Under the pieces are notes generated by a model, which worked only from the letters and a program-made list of their open reading frames with translations, was not told where the DNA came from and searched no databases. A stretch of 64,000 nt of DNA, taken from NCBI GenBank assembly GCA_002162675.1, contig MAAE01000042.1, positions 1-64,000 of the forward strand. Direction: 5' to 3'. The position numbers and the translations under genes are program-made. Positions 33,202 through 43,574 of the stretch are shown here, in pieces. Within the stretch, counting starts at the first letter, position 1. Each line of letters opens with the position of its first letter. Origin of the DNA: Colwellia sp. 39_35_sub15_T18 (GTDB lineage Bacteria > Pseudomonadota > Gammaproteobacteria > Enterobacterales > Alteromonadaceae).

Positions 33202-34815
33202 ATGACAACAGAAACAATAAACGAGTCGCTAGTTGATGATCATCACGGCGATTCTCATGATCATAAAATGACTGGCATTACGCGCTGGTTATACACCACT
33301 AATCATAAAGACATTGGTACTTTGTATTTATGGTTTTCATTTATCATGCTACTCACTGGTGGTGCTTTAGCCATGGTGATCCGCGCAGAGTTATTTCAGC
33401 CAGGTTTGCAGATTGTTGAGCCTGACTTTTTTAACCAATTAACCACGGTACATGGCCTCATCATGGTGTTTGGCGCTATCATGCCCGCCTTTACCGGTTT
33501 TGCTAACTGGATGTTGCCTATGATGATCGGGGCGCCAGATATGGCTTTACCTCGCATGAATAACTGGAGCTTTTGGATTTTACCTTTTGCGTTCGCAATT
33601 CTCATTGGTTCATTCTTTATGGAAAGCGGTGCACCAAATTTTGGTTGGACTTTCTACGCACCATTATCAACAACCTATTCAAACGGTAGCACAGCATTTT
33701 TTGTTTTTGCCGTGCATATTATGGGTATTTCTTCCATCATGGGGGCAATTAACATAGTGGTTACCATTATGAATTTACGCGCACCAGGCATGACTTACAT
33801 GAAAATGCCGTTATTTGTGTGGACATTCTTTATTACCGCTTACTTATTAATTGCCGTTATGCCGGTGCTGGCAGGTGTCGTCACTATGTTATTGACAGAC
33901 ACCTATTTTGGCACTAGCTTTTTTGATGCTGCAGGTGGTGGCGACCCCGTAATGTTCCAGCATATTTTCTGGTTCTTTGGTCATCCTGAAGTGTACATAA
34001 TGATCTTACCTGCTTTTGGAATTGTCTCGACTATCATTCCTGCGTTTTCTCGCAAAAAACTCTTTGGTTATAGCTCAATGGTTTATGCCACATCGTCTAT
34101 CGCTTTGTTGTCATTTATTGTTTGGGCGCATCACATGTTTACCACAGGTATGCCGTTATTTGGTGAGCTGTTCTTCATGTATTGCACTATGTTAATTGCG
34201 GTGCCTACCGGGGTGAAAGTATTTAACTGGGTGGCAACGATGTGGCGCGGTTCTATGTCCTTTGAAACGCCAATGTTGTTCTCTATCGCCTTTGTTATCT
34301 TATTCACTATTGGTGGTTTTTCAGGGCTAATGTTAGCGTTAACGCCAGTGGATTTTCAATACCATGATACCTATTTTGTTGTGGCACATTTTCATTATGT
34401 ACTGGTAACAGGTTCGTTGTTCTCAATTTATGCGGGCGCTTATTTTTGGCTACCAAAATGGACTGGCCACATGTATAACGAATCTTTAGCTAAATGGCAC
34501 TTTTGGTGTTCACTTATTTCAGTGAATCTACTGTTTTTCCCTATGCATTTTTTAGGCTTAGCGGGTATGCCTCGTCGTATTCCAGATTACGCTCTACAGT
34601 TTGCTGACTTTAACAAGTGGGTTAGTATTGGTGGTTTTGCCTTTGGTTTATCACAGTTAATTTTCTTAGCAGTGGTAATAAAATGTATCAGAGGTGGTGA
34701 AAAAGCCCCTGCTAAACCATGGGATGGTGCAGAAGGTTTGGAATGGACGGTGGCAAGTCCAGCGCCATATCACACCTTTAGTACGCCACCAAATCTTGAT
34801 GAAGTGAAGAGCTAA
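33202..34815 (+). CDS. coxA: Cytochrome c oxidase subunit I
   Basis: The 537-residue subunit has twelve membrane helices and carries haem a, haem a3 and CuB. The CuB/cross-linked Tyr block FWFFGHPEVYIMILPAFG and the haem ligand region DTYFVVAHFHYV are intact, and the K- and D-channel motifs look typical of type A haem-copper oxidases. A His-rich, soluble N-terminus (DDHHGDSHDHK) precedes the first helix. It is the proton-pumping core of the complex at the inner membrane. Confidence 0.97.
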   Translation: MTTETINESLVDDHHGDSHDHKMTGITRWLYTTNHKDIGTLYLWFSFIMLLTGGALAMVIRAELFQPGLQIVEPDFFNQLTTVHGLIMVFGAIMPAFTGFANWMLPMMIGAPDMALPRMNNWSFWILPFAFAILIGSFFMESGAPNFGWTFYAPLSTTYSNGSTAFFVFAVHIMGISSIMGAINIVVTIMNLRAPGMTYMKMPLFVWTFFITAYLLIAVMPVLAGVVTMLLTDTYFGTSFFDAAGGGDPVMFQHIFWFFGHPEVYIMILPAFGIVSTIIPAFSRKKLFGYSSMVYATSSIALLSFIVWAHHMFTTGMPLFGELFFMYCTMLIAVPTGVKVFNWVATMWRGSMSFETPMLFSIAFVILFTIGGFSGLMLALTPVDFQYHDTYFVVAHFHYVLVTGSLFSIYAGAYFWLPKWTGHMYNESLAKWHFWCSLISVNLLFFPMHFLGLAGMPRRIPDYALQFADFNKWVSIGGFAFGLSQLIFLAVVIKCIRGGEKAPAKPWDGAEGLEWTVASPAPYHTFSTPPNLDEVKS

Positions 34816-34817
34816 AA

Positions 34818-35387
34818 ATGAGTGAAGGCACAGAGCAAAAAATTAACAAACAAGCAGGTAAGCAAAGTAATAGCAAAGTCATTAAAAAGCTAGTGCTAGT
34901 GGTGTTTGCCATGTTTGGTTTCGGTTTTGCACTGGTGCCTTTATATGATGTTTTTTGTGATATAACTGGCTTGAATGGTAAAACTAACAGCGTTGGCGTT
35001 GCTTATGTAAATAATGGTGTTGATACATCGCGCACGATTAAAGTGCAGTTTATTACTCGAACAGCGAAAGGAATACCTTGGCAATTTGAACCGGTAATTA
35101 ATGAAATTAACGTTCATCCGGGTGAAATGAAATTTGTTAATTTTTATGCTAAAAACAAGTCTCAGCGCGCGATAATTGGTCAAGCCGTACCTTCGGTGTC
35201 TCCAGGACTTGCCGCAGGATACTTCCAAAAAATAGAATGTTTTTGTTTTACCCAGCAACCTTTGCAAGCAGGTGAAGAGGTGGAGATGGGATTACAATTT
35301 TATGTTGATCGCGACTTGCCTGCTGAAATTACCACGCTGACATTGTCATACACTTTGTATGACATTAGCGGTAAAGCAAGCTCTTAA
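34818..35387 (+). CDS. ctaG: Cytochrome c oxidase assembly protein CtaG (Cox11)
   Basis: This 189-residue protein has one N-terminal membrane helix (about 24-44, VVFAMFGFGFALVPLYDVFC) and a periplasmic immunoglobulin-like domain with the copper-binding CFCF motif (KIECFCFTQQPL). It delivers copper to the CuB site of subunit I. It starts two bases after the coxA stop. Length and motifs are typical of the family. Confidence 0.95.
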   Translation: MSEGTEQKINKQAGKQSNSKVIKKLVLVVFAMFGFGFALVPLYDVFCDITGLNGKTNSVGVAYVNNGVDTSRTIKVQFITRTAKGIPWQFEPVINEINVHPGEMKFVNFYAKNKSQRAIIGQAVPSVSPGLAAGYFQKIECFCFTQQPLQAGEEVEMGLQFYVDRDLPAEITTLTLSYTLYDISGKASS

Positions 35388-35454
35388 ATGCTAGAAAAAT
35401 AGATGATTGTAAGAAGGGGCTTATCCCCGATACCTTTAAAATAAGGGAAGCAAA

Positions 35455-36339
35455 ATGACAACAAAAGAATATGAAATGTATTATGTACCCTCCCAGAGTC
35501 GCTGGCCTATTATAGGAGCCGTGGCCCTATTTATGATTGCCTTTGGCGCGGCCCATTATGTTACGGACTTAAAAGATGATGTTAGTGGTTATGGTGGCTA
35601 TTTACTGTTAGCCGGTATTGCGCTGGTTATTTTTATGCTGGTGGGTTGGTTTCGCAATGTTATAAATGAATCTATGATGGGTAAATATAGTCATCAAATG
35701 GATAATTCATTCCGACAAGGCATGAGTTGGTTTATTTTTTCAGAGGTGATGTTTTTCGCCGCTTTCTTTGGTGCGTTATTGTACATTAGAACTTTCTCTG
35801 TGCCATGGTTAGGTGGCGCAGGAAATAACGCCATGACAGGTGCGGTACTTTGGCCTGATTTTATCGCCAGTTGGCCGTTACTTAAAGCACCCGATGGCAC
35901 TGAAACCACAAATATGGGTTGGTACGGTTTACCGTTAATTAATACCGTTTTATTATTAACCTCGTCAATTACCGCGCATTTTGCTCATGTTGCCTTAGAA
36001 CAAAATAAGCGTCCACAATTAAAAGCATGGTTAGGCTTAACGATTATTCTAGGTTTAGTGTTTCTATTTTTACAAGTGCAAGAATATGCGCATGGTTATT
36101 CTGATGAAATGCAGTTGTACTTAACCAGTGGTGTGTACGGTAATACCTTTTATATGTTGACTGGTTTTCATGGTATGCATGTCACGCTAGGTTGCATCAT
36201 GTTAATAGTGATGTTTTTTAGAATATTAAAAGGGCATTTTACCCCAGAGAATCACTTTGCTTTTCAGGCGGCTAGCTGGTACTGGCATTTCGTCGATGTG
36301 GTGTGGGTTATTCTGTTTGTCTTTGTCTACATCCTTTAA
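35455..36339 (+). CDS. coxC: Cytochrome c oxidase subunit III
   Basis: The 294-residue protein has seven membrane helices, with the subunit III features RQGMSWFIFSEVMFFAAFFGALLY and TGFHGMHVTLG and the end AASWYWHFVDVVWVILFVFVYI. It stabilises subunit I and helps proton uptake. AAGGGAAGC lies just before ATG 35455. A strong hairpin follows the gene at 36444. Confidence 0.96.
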   Translation: MTTKEYEMYYVPSQSRWPIIGAVALFMIAFGAAHYVTDLKDDVSGYGGYLLLAGIALVIFMLVGWFRNVINESMMGKYSHQMDNSFRQGMSWFIFSEVMFFAAFFGALLYIRTFSVPWLGGAGNNAMTGAVLWPDFIASWPLLKAPDGTETTNMGWYGLPLINTVLLLTSSITAHFAHVALEQNKRPQLKAWLGLTIILGLVFLFLQVQEYAHGYSDEMQLYLTSGVYGNTFYMLTGFHGMHVTLGCIMLIVMFFRILKGHFTPENHFAFQAASWYWHFVDVVWVILFVFVYIL

Positions 36340-36443
36340 TGACTAATGCGTTGCTAAAACAGTAATAACCGCATTGAAGGTACTGACAAAGGCTTCTGGA
36401 AATAATTTGAATCTGAATGATGGCCTGAAAGGCGCAGTACAGG

Positions 36444-36478
36444 AGGCACGGAGTAATGACTAGCGTTACTCCGTGCCT
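36444..36478. terminator. Perfect 13-bp stem-loop between coxC and the DUF2909 gene
   Basis: AGGCACGGAGTAA pairs exactly with TTACTCCGTGCCT around a nine-base loop. It lies between convergent genes, so it can end transcription from both sides, though no clean T tract is present. Confidence 0.55.
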
Positions 36479-36540
36479 TCGCTTTACTCTAGTGCATTTA
36501 CCTTAGTATGAGCATAGTAAAGTGATAAAAATTATAAGTG

Positions 36541-36777
36541 TTAATAAGGTCGTGGGTTTGGGGTAATGAATCCCGTTAATATGCCTATCAGTAGCAATAC
36601 AATAATGGCGACGGAGACCATTAATCTGCGACCTATATATTTAGTCATAGAGGGGTGGTCAGATTCTTTATTCGTTAGCTCTTTATCCATTGGCCCTTTA
36701 TTCATAAGTAATAAAGCCTGAAATAAATTGTACACCATAAATAATAATAGCGTAGCAATAACAATTTTAAATAACAT
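36541..36777 (-). CDS. DUF2909 small twin-helix membrane protein
   Basis: The 78-residue protein has two membrane helices (about 1-26 and 53-70) and the block MTKYIGRRLMVSVAIIVLLLIG, which fits DUF2909. Genes of this family are often found beside surf1 in cytochrome oxidase loci, with the same reversed orientation. Its role is unknown; oxidase assembly or stability is inferred from location. Confidence 0.82.
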   Translation of the reverse strand: MLFKIVIATLLLFMVYNLFQALLLMNKGPMDKELTNKESDHPSMTKYIGRRLMVSVAIIVLLLIGILTGFITPNPRPY

Positions 36778-36825
36778 ACATTCAATATCCTAAGTAATAA
36801 CTTGTTGTAAGGATCTTCTTTTTTA

Positions 36826-37617
36826 ATGCCTAGTAATACTCCTGCCGATAGTGAAGTAAAGCAATTAAGTTATTTCAACAAGTTTAATTGGCTTTGGCTA
36901 GTCGCTACTGTGCTAGTTTTTTCGGCATTAGTAAAGCTCGGTTTTTGGCAGGGTGCTCGGGCATTAGAGAAAGAGCAGCGATTGCTCAACATTGAAAAAT
37001 TAACGACTCAAAAGGCAATATCACTGGCGCAAGTTGTTGCCTTGGCAAATAAAAATAATGTGTATGCAGATATTAATGACTTCCCTGTTTTTATTGCCGG
37101 GGAGTTTGATAAAAATCAAGTGTTTTTACTGGATAATCAAGTCAGTAAAGGTCGCTTGGGTTATCGAGCTTATCAAGTGGCGGTAACTGGTAATTATGCG
37201 GTATTAGTAAGCCTTGGCTGGGTGCAGGGCTCTATTAGCCGACAAGAATTGCCCGAAGTGGCGGCACTCGATGGTCAGCATCAATTTAACGGTAATGTGC
37301 GTTTAATTGAGGTCGGTATTTTGTTGCAGGAGCAAGAGTTTGCTCAAGTACAGTGGCCGTTACGAGTACAGCAAATTGAGTTGGATAAATTTTCAGCATT
37401 AATTGGCCATCAACTATTGCCCTTTGTGGTTTATTTAGATAAAAATGAACTATTAGGTTTTGAAAAAAACTGGCAACCGATAGTGATGCCACCAGAAAAG
37501 CATCGCGCTTATGCTTTTCAGTGGTTTAGCTTGGCGTTAGCTTGGCTCTTACTGATGTTATGGGCAAAGTTTGGCGCTAATGTAAATAATGATAAAAATA
37601 ATAAAAAGGCAAGCTAG
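36826..37617 (+). CDS. SURF1-family oxidase assembly protein
   Basis: The 263-residue protein has the SURF1 plan of an N-terminal helix (about 25-45), a large periplasmic part and a C-terminal helix (about 228-246, FQWFSLALAWLLLMLWAKFG). Conserved blocks include LGFWQGARALEKEQRL and GEFDKNQVFLLDNQVSKGRLGYR. SURF1 helps insert haem a into subunit I. It starts 49 bases past the divergent DUF2909 start. Confidence 0.93.
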   Translation: MPSNTPADSEVKQLSYFNKFNWLWLVATVLVFSALVKLGFWQGARALEKEQRLLNIEKLTTQKAISLAQVVALANKNNVYADINDFPVFIAGEFDKNQVFLLDNQVSKGRLGYRAYQVAVTGNYAVLVSLGWVQGSISRQELPEVAALDGQHQFNGNVRLIEVGILLQEQEFAQVQWPLRVQQIELDKFSALIGHQLLPFVVYLDKNELLGFEKNWQPIVMPPEKHRAYAFQWFSLALAWLLLMLWAKFGANVNNDKNNKKAS

Positions 37618-37618
37618 C

Positions 37619-38242
37619 ATGAGTTCAATTTCTGATGAAACACCCCTTGAGCAACAAAAAGACATCCAACAAGAGGATGTTCAACCAAAAAAATCTCAAC
37701 AAAAAAATCGCCGAAGCTTGTTATTAGTGGTTGCCGCTTTTGTTTTGCCTATTATTTTGGCTAAATTTGCTTTAGAAGGACAATGGTTAGCAACGGGGGT
37801 TACTAATGAAGGCAAGTTATTAACTAACGAATTAACCTTAGCGCAATTGGGCATTAATAAAGCCGAATTTAATCAGCAATGGTTAATACTTTATAGCTTG
37901 CCAGCCGCGTGTAACTACGATTGTGAAAAAACCATGGAAGTTGTACACAACACTTATGTGGCTTTAGGTAAAGAAATGCCAAGGATCACCCCTGTTGCTA
38001 TGTATCAAAGTCAATTTTCAGCAGAGCAAAGCCAGCAATTAGCGAAAAGTCAGTGGCAATTAGTTGCTATGCCAGCATCGGCACAACAGCTGATTAAACA
38101 GTCGCAGGTCTTTATTGTTGACCCACTGGGTAATGTTTTTTTAAGTCACCAATTACCTAAAAATAATAGCCAACTGCCACAATTTGGTAAACAAATTCTG
38201 TCAGATATGAAAAAACTGCTGAAGTATTCTAAGGTGGGCTAA
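37619..38242 (+). CDS. Oxidase-locus membrane protein with thioredoxin-like fold
   Basis: From ATG 37619 the protein has 207 residues; an upstream ATG at 37589 overlaps surf1 and is unlikely. It has one membrane helix (about 33-52) and a periplasmic part with WLILYSLPAACNYDCEKTMEVVHNTY, in which a Cys pair (C-x3-C) recalls SCO-like thioredoxin folds. Proteins of this type are usual between surf1 and ctaA in gammaproteobacterial oxidase operons. Role in assembly is inferred. Confidence 0.8.
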   Translation: MSSISDETPLEQQKDIQQEDVQPKKSQQKNRRSLLLVVAAFVLPIILAKFALEGQWLATGVTNEGKLLTNELTLAQLGINKAEFNQQWLILYSLPAACNYDCEKTMEVVHNTYVALGKEMPRITPVAMYQSQFSAEQSQQLAKSQWQLVAMPASAQQLIKQSQVFIVDPLGNVFLSHQLPKNNSQLPQFGKQILSDMKKLLKYSKVG

Positions 38243-38243
38243 G

Positions 38244-39266
38244 GTGATTGAGCAACACTTAGATTCTCGACAAACGCAAACTATTCGCAAACTTGTTTTA
38301 GTGAGTATTTTACTGGCTATCGTGGTGGTTGGCTTGGGAGCATACACTCGCTTAACTCATGCCGGGTTAGGTTGTCCGGATTGGCCAACCTGTTATGGCT
38401 TAATTGATGTCCCTGAAACATCAGCACAAATAGCCCTAGCTGAACAAGCGTTTCCTGAACGACCAGTAGAGCCTGAAAAGGCGTGGAATGAAATGATCCA
38501 TCGCTATTTTGCCGGCACTTTAGGCTTGTTAATATTAGCGATAGCCTTTTTGTCGTTTAAGCAACGCAGTCAAGGGACACCATTACGTTTACCATTACTT
38601 ATTTTGGTGATTGTTATTTTTCAAGCAGCATTAGGCATGTGGACAGTTACCATGAAATTAATGCCTATTATTGTCATGGCCCACTTACTGGGTGGCTTTA
38701 CTACTTTATGTTTATTGTTTTTATTGCATTTGCGCTTAAAATCGCAGCGGATTAATCAAGGTGATTGGCAAGTTAAAAAATATGGCCGTTATGCACTGTT
38801 GGGTATTGTAATTTTAAGTGCACAAATTGCTCTTGGCGGCTGGACGTCCTCAAATTATGCCGCGCTGAGTTGTGTCGAGTTACCTATATGCCAATCAGGT
38901 TGGCAAGAGCAGTTAAATTTTGACAGCTCTTTTGACTTGGTGCCACCTAAACGAGACAGTTATGAATACGGGCATTTAGCCCATGATGAACGTGTCACTA
39001 TCCATGTGATGCATCGATTTGGTGCTATTGTTACGACGGTCTATTTAGCGTGGTTGTTAACGATGATTTTTCTGAAAGCAGAAACCAGTCTGTTTAAAAC
39101 TTCGGCATTAATGGTCGCTTTCGTATTGGTTGCACAAGTGCTGCTTGGTATCAGTAATATTTGGTTTTCATTACCACTATCCGTAGCCGTAGGACATAAC
39201 ATTGTCGCGGCATGTTTAATGTTAACCTTGATAACGTTAACGTATCGCTTACGACGAAAAATATAA
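38244..39266 (+). CDS. ctaA: Haem A synthase CtaA (COX15)
   Basis: The 340-residue protein has eight membrane helices in two similar halves. The N-terminal [21 protein letters not shown] and the haem-binding [10 protein letters not shown] and VMHRFGAIV motifs are clear. It oxidises the C8 methyl group of haem O to the formyl group of haem A. GTG 38244 begins one base after the previous stop codon. Its product goes to subunits I of this oxidase. Confidence 0.95.
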   Translation: MIEQHLDSRQTQTIRKLVLVSILLAIVVVGLGAYTRLTHAGLGCPDWPTCYGLIDVPETSAQIALAEQAFPERPVEPEKAWNEMIHRYFAGTLGLLILAIAFLSFKQRSQGTPLRLPLLILVIVIFQAALGMWTVTMKLMPIIVMAHLLGGFTTLCLLFLLHLRLKSQRINQGDWQVKKYGRYALLGIVILSAQIALGGWTSSNYAALSCVELPICQSGWQEQLNFDSSFDLVPPKRDSYEYGHLAHDERVTIHVMHRFGAIVTTVYLAWLLTMIFLKAETSLFKTSALMVAFVLVAQVLLGISNIWFSLPLSVAVGHNIVAACLMLTLITLTYRLRRKI

Positions 39267-39276
39267 GGGGAAAACA

Positions 39277-40188
39277 ATGAGTAAAGTTATGACCAAAACA
39301 GAAATAACCCCTATAGCCATGCCAAAATGGCGAGCTTACTACGACATCACTAAGCCTCGTGTTGTGGCTTTGTTGGTACTTACTGCAGTGGTCGGCATGA
39401 GCCTGTCTGTGCCTGGAGGCTTGCCATGGCAACTTTTCATTCCTGCTATGTTTGGTATTGCTTTGTTGTCGTCAGCGGCAGCCGCTATTAACCATATAGT
39501 TGATGAAAAAATTGATGCCATTATGGGAAGAACTTATAATCGGCCTTTGCCAGAAGGGCGTATAACGGCTAATGATGCCACTATTTTTGCCGCAGCTATT
39601 GCCATATTAGGTTTTGTCGTATTGTTTACACTGGTTAATCCGTTAACGGCTTATTTAACGTTGTCGGGTTTGGTCGGTTATAGTTTTGTTTATACGCTTT
39701 ATTTAAAGCGCGCTACGCCGCAAAACATTACTATTGGCGGTTTGGCGGGGGCTATTCCGCCGTTGCTTGGTTGGACCGCGATGACGAATGAAATTCACCC
39801 CCATGCGTTGTTATTAGTATTGTTTATTTTTACATGGACACCACCACACTTTTGGGCGCTAGCCATTCATCGTAAAAATGATTATGCGAAAGTGAATATT
39901 CCTATGCTACCGGTCACTCATGGGGTTAGCTTTACTACCACGCAAATATTGCTGTATACAGTATTGCTGTTTGTGGTGGGCTTATTGCCTTATTTGGTGG
40001 GTATGAGTAACTGGCTTTATCTTATTGGCGCCGTTGTTTTAAATGTGATGTTCTTTGCTTACGCATGGAAATTAAAATTTAATGCTGATGAAAATACCGC
40101 TATGGATACTTTTAAGTTCTCAATAGTGCATTTAATGCTGTTATTCGTGATTTTATTGCTTGATCATTACTTATTACCGGTAGGTTAA
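39277..40188 (+). CDS. ctaB: Protoheme IX farnesyltransferase (haem O synthase)
   Basis: The 303-residue UbiA-family prenyltransferase has about nine membrane helices and both Asp-rich motifs: [20 protein letters not shown] and, further on, the conserved [16 protein letters not shown] loop. It adds farnesyl to haem B to give haem O, the substrate of CtaA. AGGGGAA precedes the ATG. The gene is the standard partner of ctaA. cyoE is an equivalent name. Confidence 0.96.
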   Translation: MSKVMTKTEITPIAMPKWRAYYDITKPRVVALLVLTAVVGMSLSVPGGLPWQLFIPAMFGIALLSSAAAAINHIVDEKIDAIMGRTYNRPLPEGRITANDATIFAAAIAILGFVVLFTLVNPLTAYLTLSGLVGYSFVYTLYLKRATPQNITIGGLAGAIPPLLGWTAMTNEIHPHALLLVLFIFTWTPPHFWALAIHRKNDYAKVNIPMLPVTHGVSFTTTQILLYTVLLFVVGLLPYLVGMSNWLYLIGAVVLNVMFFAYAWKLKFNADENTAMDTFKFSIVHLMLLFVILLLDHYLLPVG

Positions 40189-40196
40189 CTCCTTTT

Positions 40197-40817
40197 ATGA
40201 AAAATTATTCTGTTTACCTTGGTGGTATTGTTGCGGCAATTGTGGGTGTTTTAGTGTTTCAGCAAATGAGTAAATTACCTCAGCCTGAGCATGCCCTTTA
40301 TTATCAACAGCCAAGAGCAATAAAGGCGTTTGAACTGACTAAGCATGATGGTCAGCCTTTTGGCAAACAGCAGCTCGTCGGGCGATGGTCATTGGTATTC
40401 TTTGGTTATACTTCTTGTCCTGATGTTTGCCCAACTACCTTGCAAAATTTAGGTTTTATTTATGATGATTTGCAAGCCATTGCCGATAATAGCCAAGTGC
40501 TGTTAGTCAGCGTTGACCCTCAGCGTGATAACTTGAATAAATTAAGTCAATATATTGCTTACTTTAACCCTGAGTTTGTTGCACTTAGGGCTGGGCATGA
40601 TGTGCTGTTTCCTTTTGCCCGTAATTTGGGGTTGATGTATGCCATCAGTGGTGAGGGTGATGATTACTTGGTTGATCACAGTGCTTCGTTGGTATTGATT
40701 AATCCTGATGGCGATATTGCCGCTATTTTCAAGCCTGAACAAGCCGTGGGTAAGGTGCCTAGTATTGATAGTGATAAATTATTGAGCGATTATCAAAAAA
40801 TAGTGGCATTGCATTAA
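40197..40817 (+). CDS. SCO1/SenC/PrrC-family copper chaperone
   Basis: The 206-residue protein has an N-terminal membrane anchor (about 6-22) and a thioredoxin-like SCO domain. The copper site is visible: GYTSCPDVCPTTL (C-x3-C) and the distal His in YLVDHSASL. It delivers copper to the CuA site of subunit II. It is the last gene of the oxidase operon and converges on the deacetylase gene. Confidence 0.94.
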   Translation: MKNYSVYLGGIVAAIVGVLVFQQMSKLPQPEHALYYQQPRAIKAFELTKHDGQPFGKQQLVGRWSLVFFGYTSCPDVCPTTLQNLGFIYDDLQAIADNSQVLLVSVDPQRDNLNKLSQYIAYFNPEFVALRAGHDVLFPFARNLGLMYAISGEGDDYLVDHSASLVLINPDGDIAAIFKPEQAVGKVPSIDSDKLLSDYQKIVALH

Positions 40818-40898
40818 TAAAAATAGCGAGCATCGAAAACAGATAGAAAATTAGTGCCTTCGCAACTATTCAACTCGCTACTCGTAACTAACAGTAAC

Positions 40899-41963
40899 TT
40901 ATAGGTGATACCACTCGCCACCCGCTTTCAAAATAAACCAAGGCTTTGAATACCAGTAATAATGACCCGGCTGACTAATACTAGCGGCAGTGCAATTACA
41001 ACGAACCCGGCCTGTGGGTAAATCACCACTGAAATTAATGGTAAAACTGTTATCATCTTGCCAATCAATTTTTTGCTTACCTAAGCCAGAGATATAACAA
41101 TTGAGTTGTGATTTATAAAAATCATCTGTCTCGATAGTAAAAGTGATACTTTTTGCTTGTTGGTATTCAAAAATGGTCTCAGCCTGCTCATCTTGCAACT
41201 GAATATTAAAGGGCAGTGAGTTGAGTTTGTCGCGTAGACCTGAAATTTTGTCATAGGGCATAGAAGCAGGAAAACGCGGGACACTGGTTAGGTTGGTATG
41301 AAGACCGACAGCACCCGATTGTTGTGAGAAGGCGGTAAAATTATTTGCTTTCACCCACGCTTGTATTACCGGGTCGTATTCTCCATAAGGGTAAGCAAAA
41401 TAGCGCCAGCTTTGCCCTGTTTTTTCTTTGATAATGTTTTCAGCGTTTAATAATAATGTTGTTTGCTTGGTCAACCATTGCTCTGGCGTTAGTCCCTCGG
41501 TAATTCGTGTCATTGAATCGTGCTCAAAACCGTGATTAGCAATAATAACACCTTCATCGGCCATGGCTTTTAATTGTGGCCATGAGAGATAGTGCGAGCT
41601 CTTTCTACCTTCATTGCTATTAATAATGCCGGGGTTTACATAAATGGTGTACGGGTAATTAAATTTATCAAGAATGGGTTTGGCTTGGGTGAGTACATCA
41701 ATATAGGCATCATCAAAAGTAATGGCGACAGTTTTATCTTTTAAAGGTTGCTGATTTTTTATATCGTTAATAACTTGCGATAAAGGCACGACATTAAATT
41801 GATGATCTTTTAAATATTGTAAATGCACCTCAAACTGCTGGGGAGTGATACTGGTACTTTTTGGCGTGCTATCGTTAACATGGTGATATTGTAAGATTAC
41901 TGCCGCAAAACTAGTTATATGAAAGTAGCATAGCAGTAGCGCCAACAAGCCTTTTTTCATCAT
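40899..41963 (-). CDS. Exported polysaccharide deacetylase family protein
   Basis: The 354-residue protein has a signal peptide (to about residue 20) and a NodB-type domain (about 50-235): AVILQYHHV, TFDDAYIDV with the metal Asp pair, NHGFEHDSM with the two His ligands, and RYFAYPYGEY. It would deacetylate N-acetylated polysaccharides in the periplasm or outside. The C-terminal 100 residues form a beta-rich module with TCysteine-bearing strands of unknown role. It stands alone between the oxidase operon and the VanZ pair. Confidence 0.88.
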   Translation of the reverse strand: MMKKGLLALLLCYFHITSFAAVILQYHHVNDSTPKSTSITPQQFEVHLQYLKDHQFNVVPLSQVINDIKNQQPLKDKTVAITFDDAYIDVLTQAKPILDKFNYPYTIYVNPGIINSNEGRKSSHYLSWPQLKAMADEGVIIANHGFEHDSMTRITEGLTPEQWLTKQTTLLLNAENIIKEKTGQSWRYFAYPYGEYDPVIQAWVKANNFTAFSQQSGAVGLHTNLTSVPRFPASMPYDKISGLRDKLNSLPFNIQLQDEQAETIFEYQQAKSITFTIETDDFYKSQLNCYISGLGKQKIDWQDDNSFTINFSGDLPTGRVRCNCTAASISQPGHYYWYSKPWFILKAGGEWYHL

Positions 41964-42149
41964 TATTTCCTGTTTGATATTGAATAACCTAAAATAACGC
42001 CTTTTTGATTAAATGCCTAGTAATAAGGAGTAATTTCTTGGCTGTGTGGGTTTTTGATAATGTCTAGCACCGGATTAAGTGTCACTAGTATTATTTAAGT
42101 CATACTTGTTTAGCGCGTTAACAAGTAACTGCCTTGATAAGGGTCAAAG

Positions 42150-42509
42150 TTAAGCTTGTTTTGGCGAAACATACAGTAAGGTTTTGGCTAGTAGCCAGCC
42201 GCAAACAAGGCCTAAAGTATTGGCTGCCATATCTAACCACTCGCCGTAACGATTAACATAGGGTTGAATTAATTCGATGGCACCGCTAAAAGCAATAAAG
42301 AGCAATACTAATACGAGGTAATATTTAGGTTTTCGTAACGCAGTTGGCAAAATTAAAGCCGCATAAGCAATAAAATGATGAGTTTTATCTGTGCCAGGCA
42401 CATTAGGCAATTGGGAAACAGGCCAAAGGGATAAAGTCGTAATGGCGGTCAGTAAAAGCAATGTTAGGCTGAGCCAATAATATTGAATCAAATGAGTGAC
42501 TTTAGACAT
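42150..42509 (-). CDS. VanZ-like family membrane protein
   Basis: From ATG 42509 the protein has 119 residues and four membrane helices, with PGTDKTHHFIAYAALILPTAL and the end YGEWLDMAANTLGLVCGWLLA, both usual for VanZ-like proteins. The upstream in-frame start at 42590 would lie inside the previous gene. The ATG overlaps the end of that gene by eight bases. Function unknown; not a glycopeptide resistance gene by context. Confidence 0.83.
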   Translation of the reverse strand: MSKVTHLIQYYWLSLTLLLLTAITTLSLWPVSQLPNVPGTDKTHHFIAYAALILPTALRKPKYYLVLVLLFIAFSGAIELIQPYVNRYGEWLDMAANTLGLVCGWLLAKTLLYVSPKQA

Positions 42510-42786
42510 GGCTATCATCTTCGTGGTTTGGGTTTGAGGGCTTGATTTTTGGCTTATGGCTATTAAGAATATTAAACCAGCGATTAGCAAAAATACCTAT
42601 ATAGCCCCAAGCAGCTATAGCACAGGCTACAGCCAGTATCACTAAGCCAATAACTTGCCATAAATGATGATAAAAATAGCCTAAGGCAATAAACATTAAC
42701 CCGAAAGCAAAAAGGCCAAGGCCACGCAAGAACAGGGATAAACTGCGTTGGGGATCTTGACCTAATTTAGCGAGTAAATTATTCAT
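42502..42786 (-). CDS. Small two-helix membrane protein, unknown
   Basis: The 94-residue protein has a short soluble start with QDPQRSLSLFLRGLGLFAFG and two membrane helices (about 20-40 and 45-68), then a polar, charged end. I do not recognise a family. It is coupled with the VanZ-like gene and is downstream of nfuA on the same strand (42 bases between). Confidence 0.7.
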   Translation of the reverse strand: MNNLLAKLGQDPQRSLSLFLRGLGLFAFGLMFIALGYFYHHLWQVIGLVILAVACAIAAWGYIGIFANRWFNILNSHKPKIKPSNPNHEDDSHV

Positions 42787-42828
42787 TTATGTTTTTTAAT
42801 CATTATTCAGCTTTAAAGTGAATATGAT

Positions 42829-43407
42829 CTAGTAATATGAATGATCACCACGTTGATGCTCAGTAGCATCTTTTACGCCTTTAATTTCATCACCCATCAT
42901 TTCAGTGAGCTGTTTTTCAATGCCATCTTTTACCGTGACATCAATTTGACTACAGCCATTACAACCGCCGCCAAATTGCAGTACCGCATAACCATCATCG
43001 GTGATTTCAACTAGGGTACATTCTCCGCCATGGCCTGCCAATTGCGGATTAACTTCAGCTTGTAAAAAGTAATGAACACGTTCAAATAAAGAGGCATCAT
43101 CAGCAACTTTACGCAACTTAGCGTTTGGTGCTTTCAGGGTAAGCTGTGAACCCATTTGGTCGGTAACAAAATCAATTTCAGCTTCTTCTAAAAAGCTTTT
43201 GCTGTCGCCATCAATCATGGCAGAAAAACCCTCAAAAGGTAATTCTATATCATCAGGCTCTACTGCGTCAGCAGGACAATATGATACACCACATTCAGCT
43301 TTAGCTGTGCCGGGGTTAACGACAAAGACGCGAATATGCGTTCCTTCGGCTTGTTGTGATAGTAGCTTAACAAAATGCTCTTGGGCGGTTGATGAAATAG
43401 TGATCAT
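42829..43407 (-). CDS. nfuA: Fe-S biogenesis protein NfuA
   Basis: The 192-residue protein has an N-terminal degenerate A-type domain (about 1-95) and a C-terminal Nfu domain. The [4Fe-4S] ligands C149 and C152 are in [14 protein letters not shown]. NfuA carries Fe-S clusters to target enzymes and is important under oxidative stress. Length matches the E. coli protein (191). In E. coli it lies beside gntX/comF and bioH; here they are 3 kb apart with the M14 peptidase gene between. Confidence 0.97.
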   Translation of the reverse strand: MITISSTAQEHFVKLLSQQAEGTHIRVFVVNPGTAKAECGVSYCPADAVEPDDIELPFEGFSAMIDGDSKSFLEEAEIDFVTDQMGSQLTLKAPNAKLRKVADDASLFERVHYFLQAEVNPQLAGHGGECTLVEITDDGYAVLQFGGGCNGCSQIDVTVKDGIEKQLTEMMGDEIKGVKDATEHQRGDHSYY

Positions 43408-43574
43408 AATACTGTAACTCTCTTACTTGGTTAACGCTTTGTACAGGAATTGGAGATAATATACTTGAGTGTTTTACTCAAGTATGATCATTTTACTCTG
43501 CAATCTTGCGATGTGCTAATGATTTTTATGCTTTTATTTGCTATTTTAAACAAGATCAATAAAAGGAAAGTTTA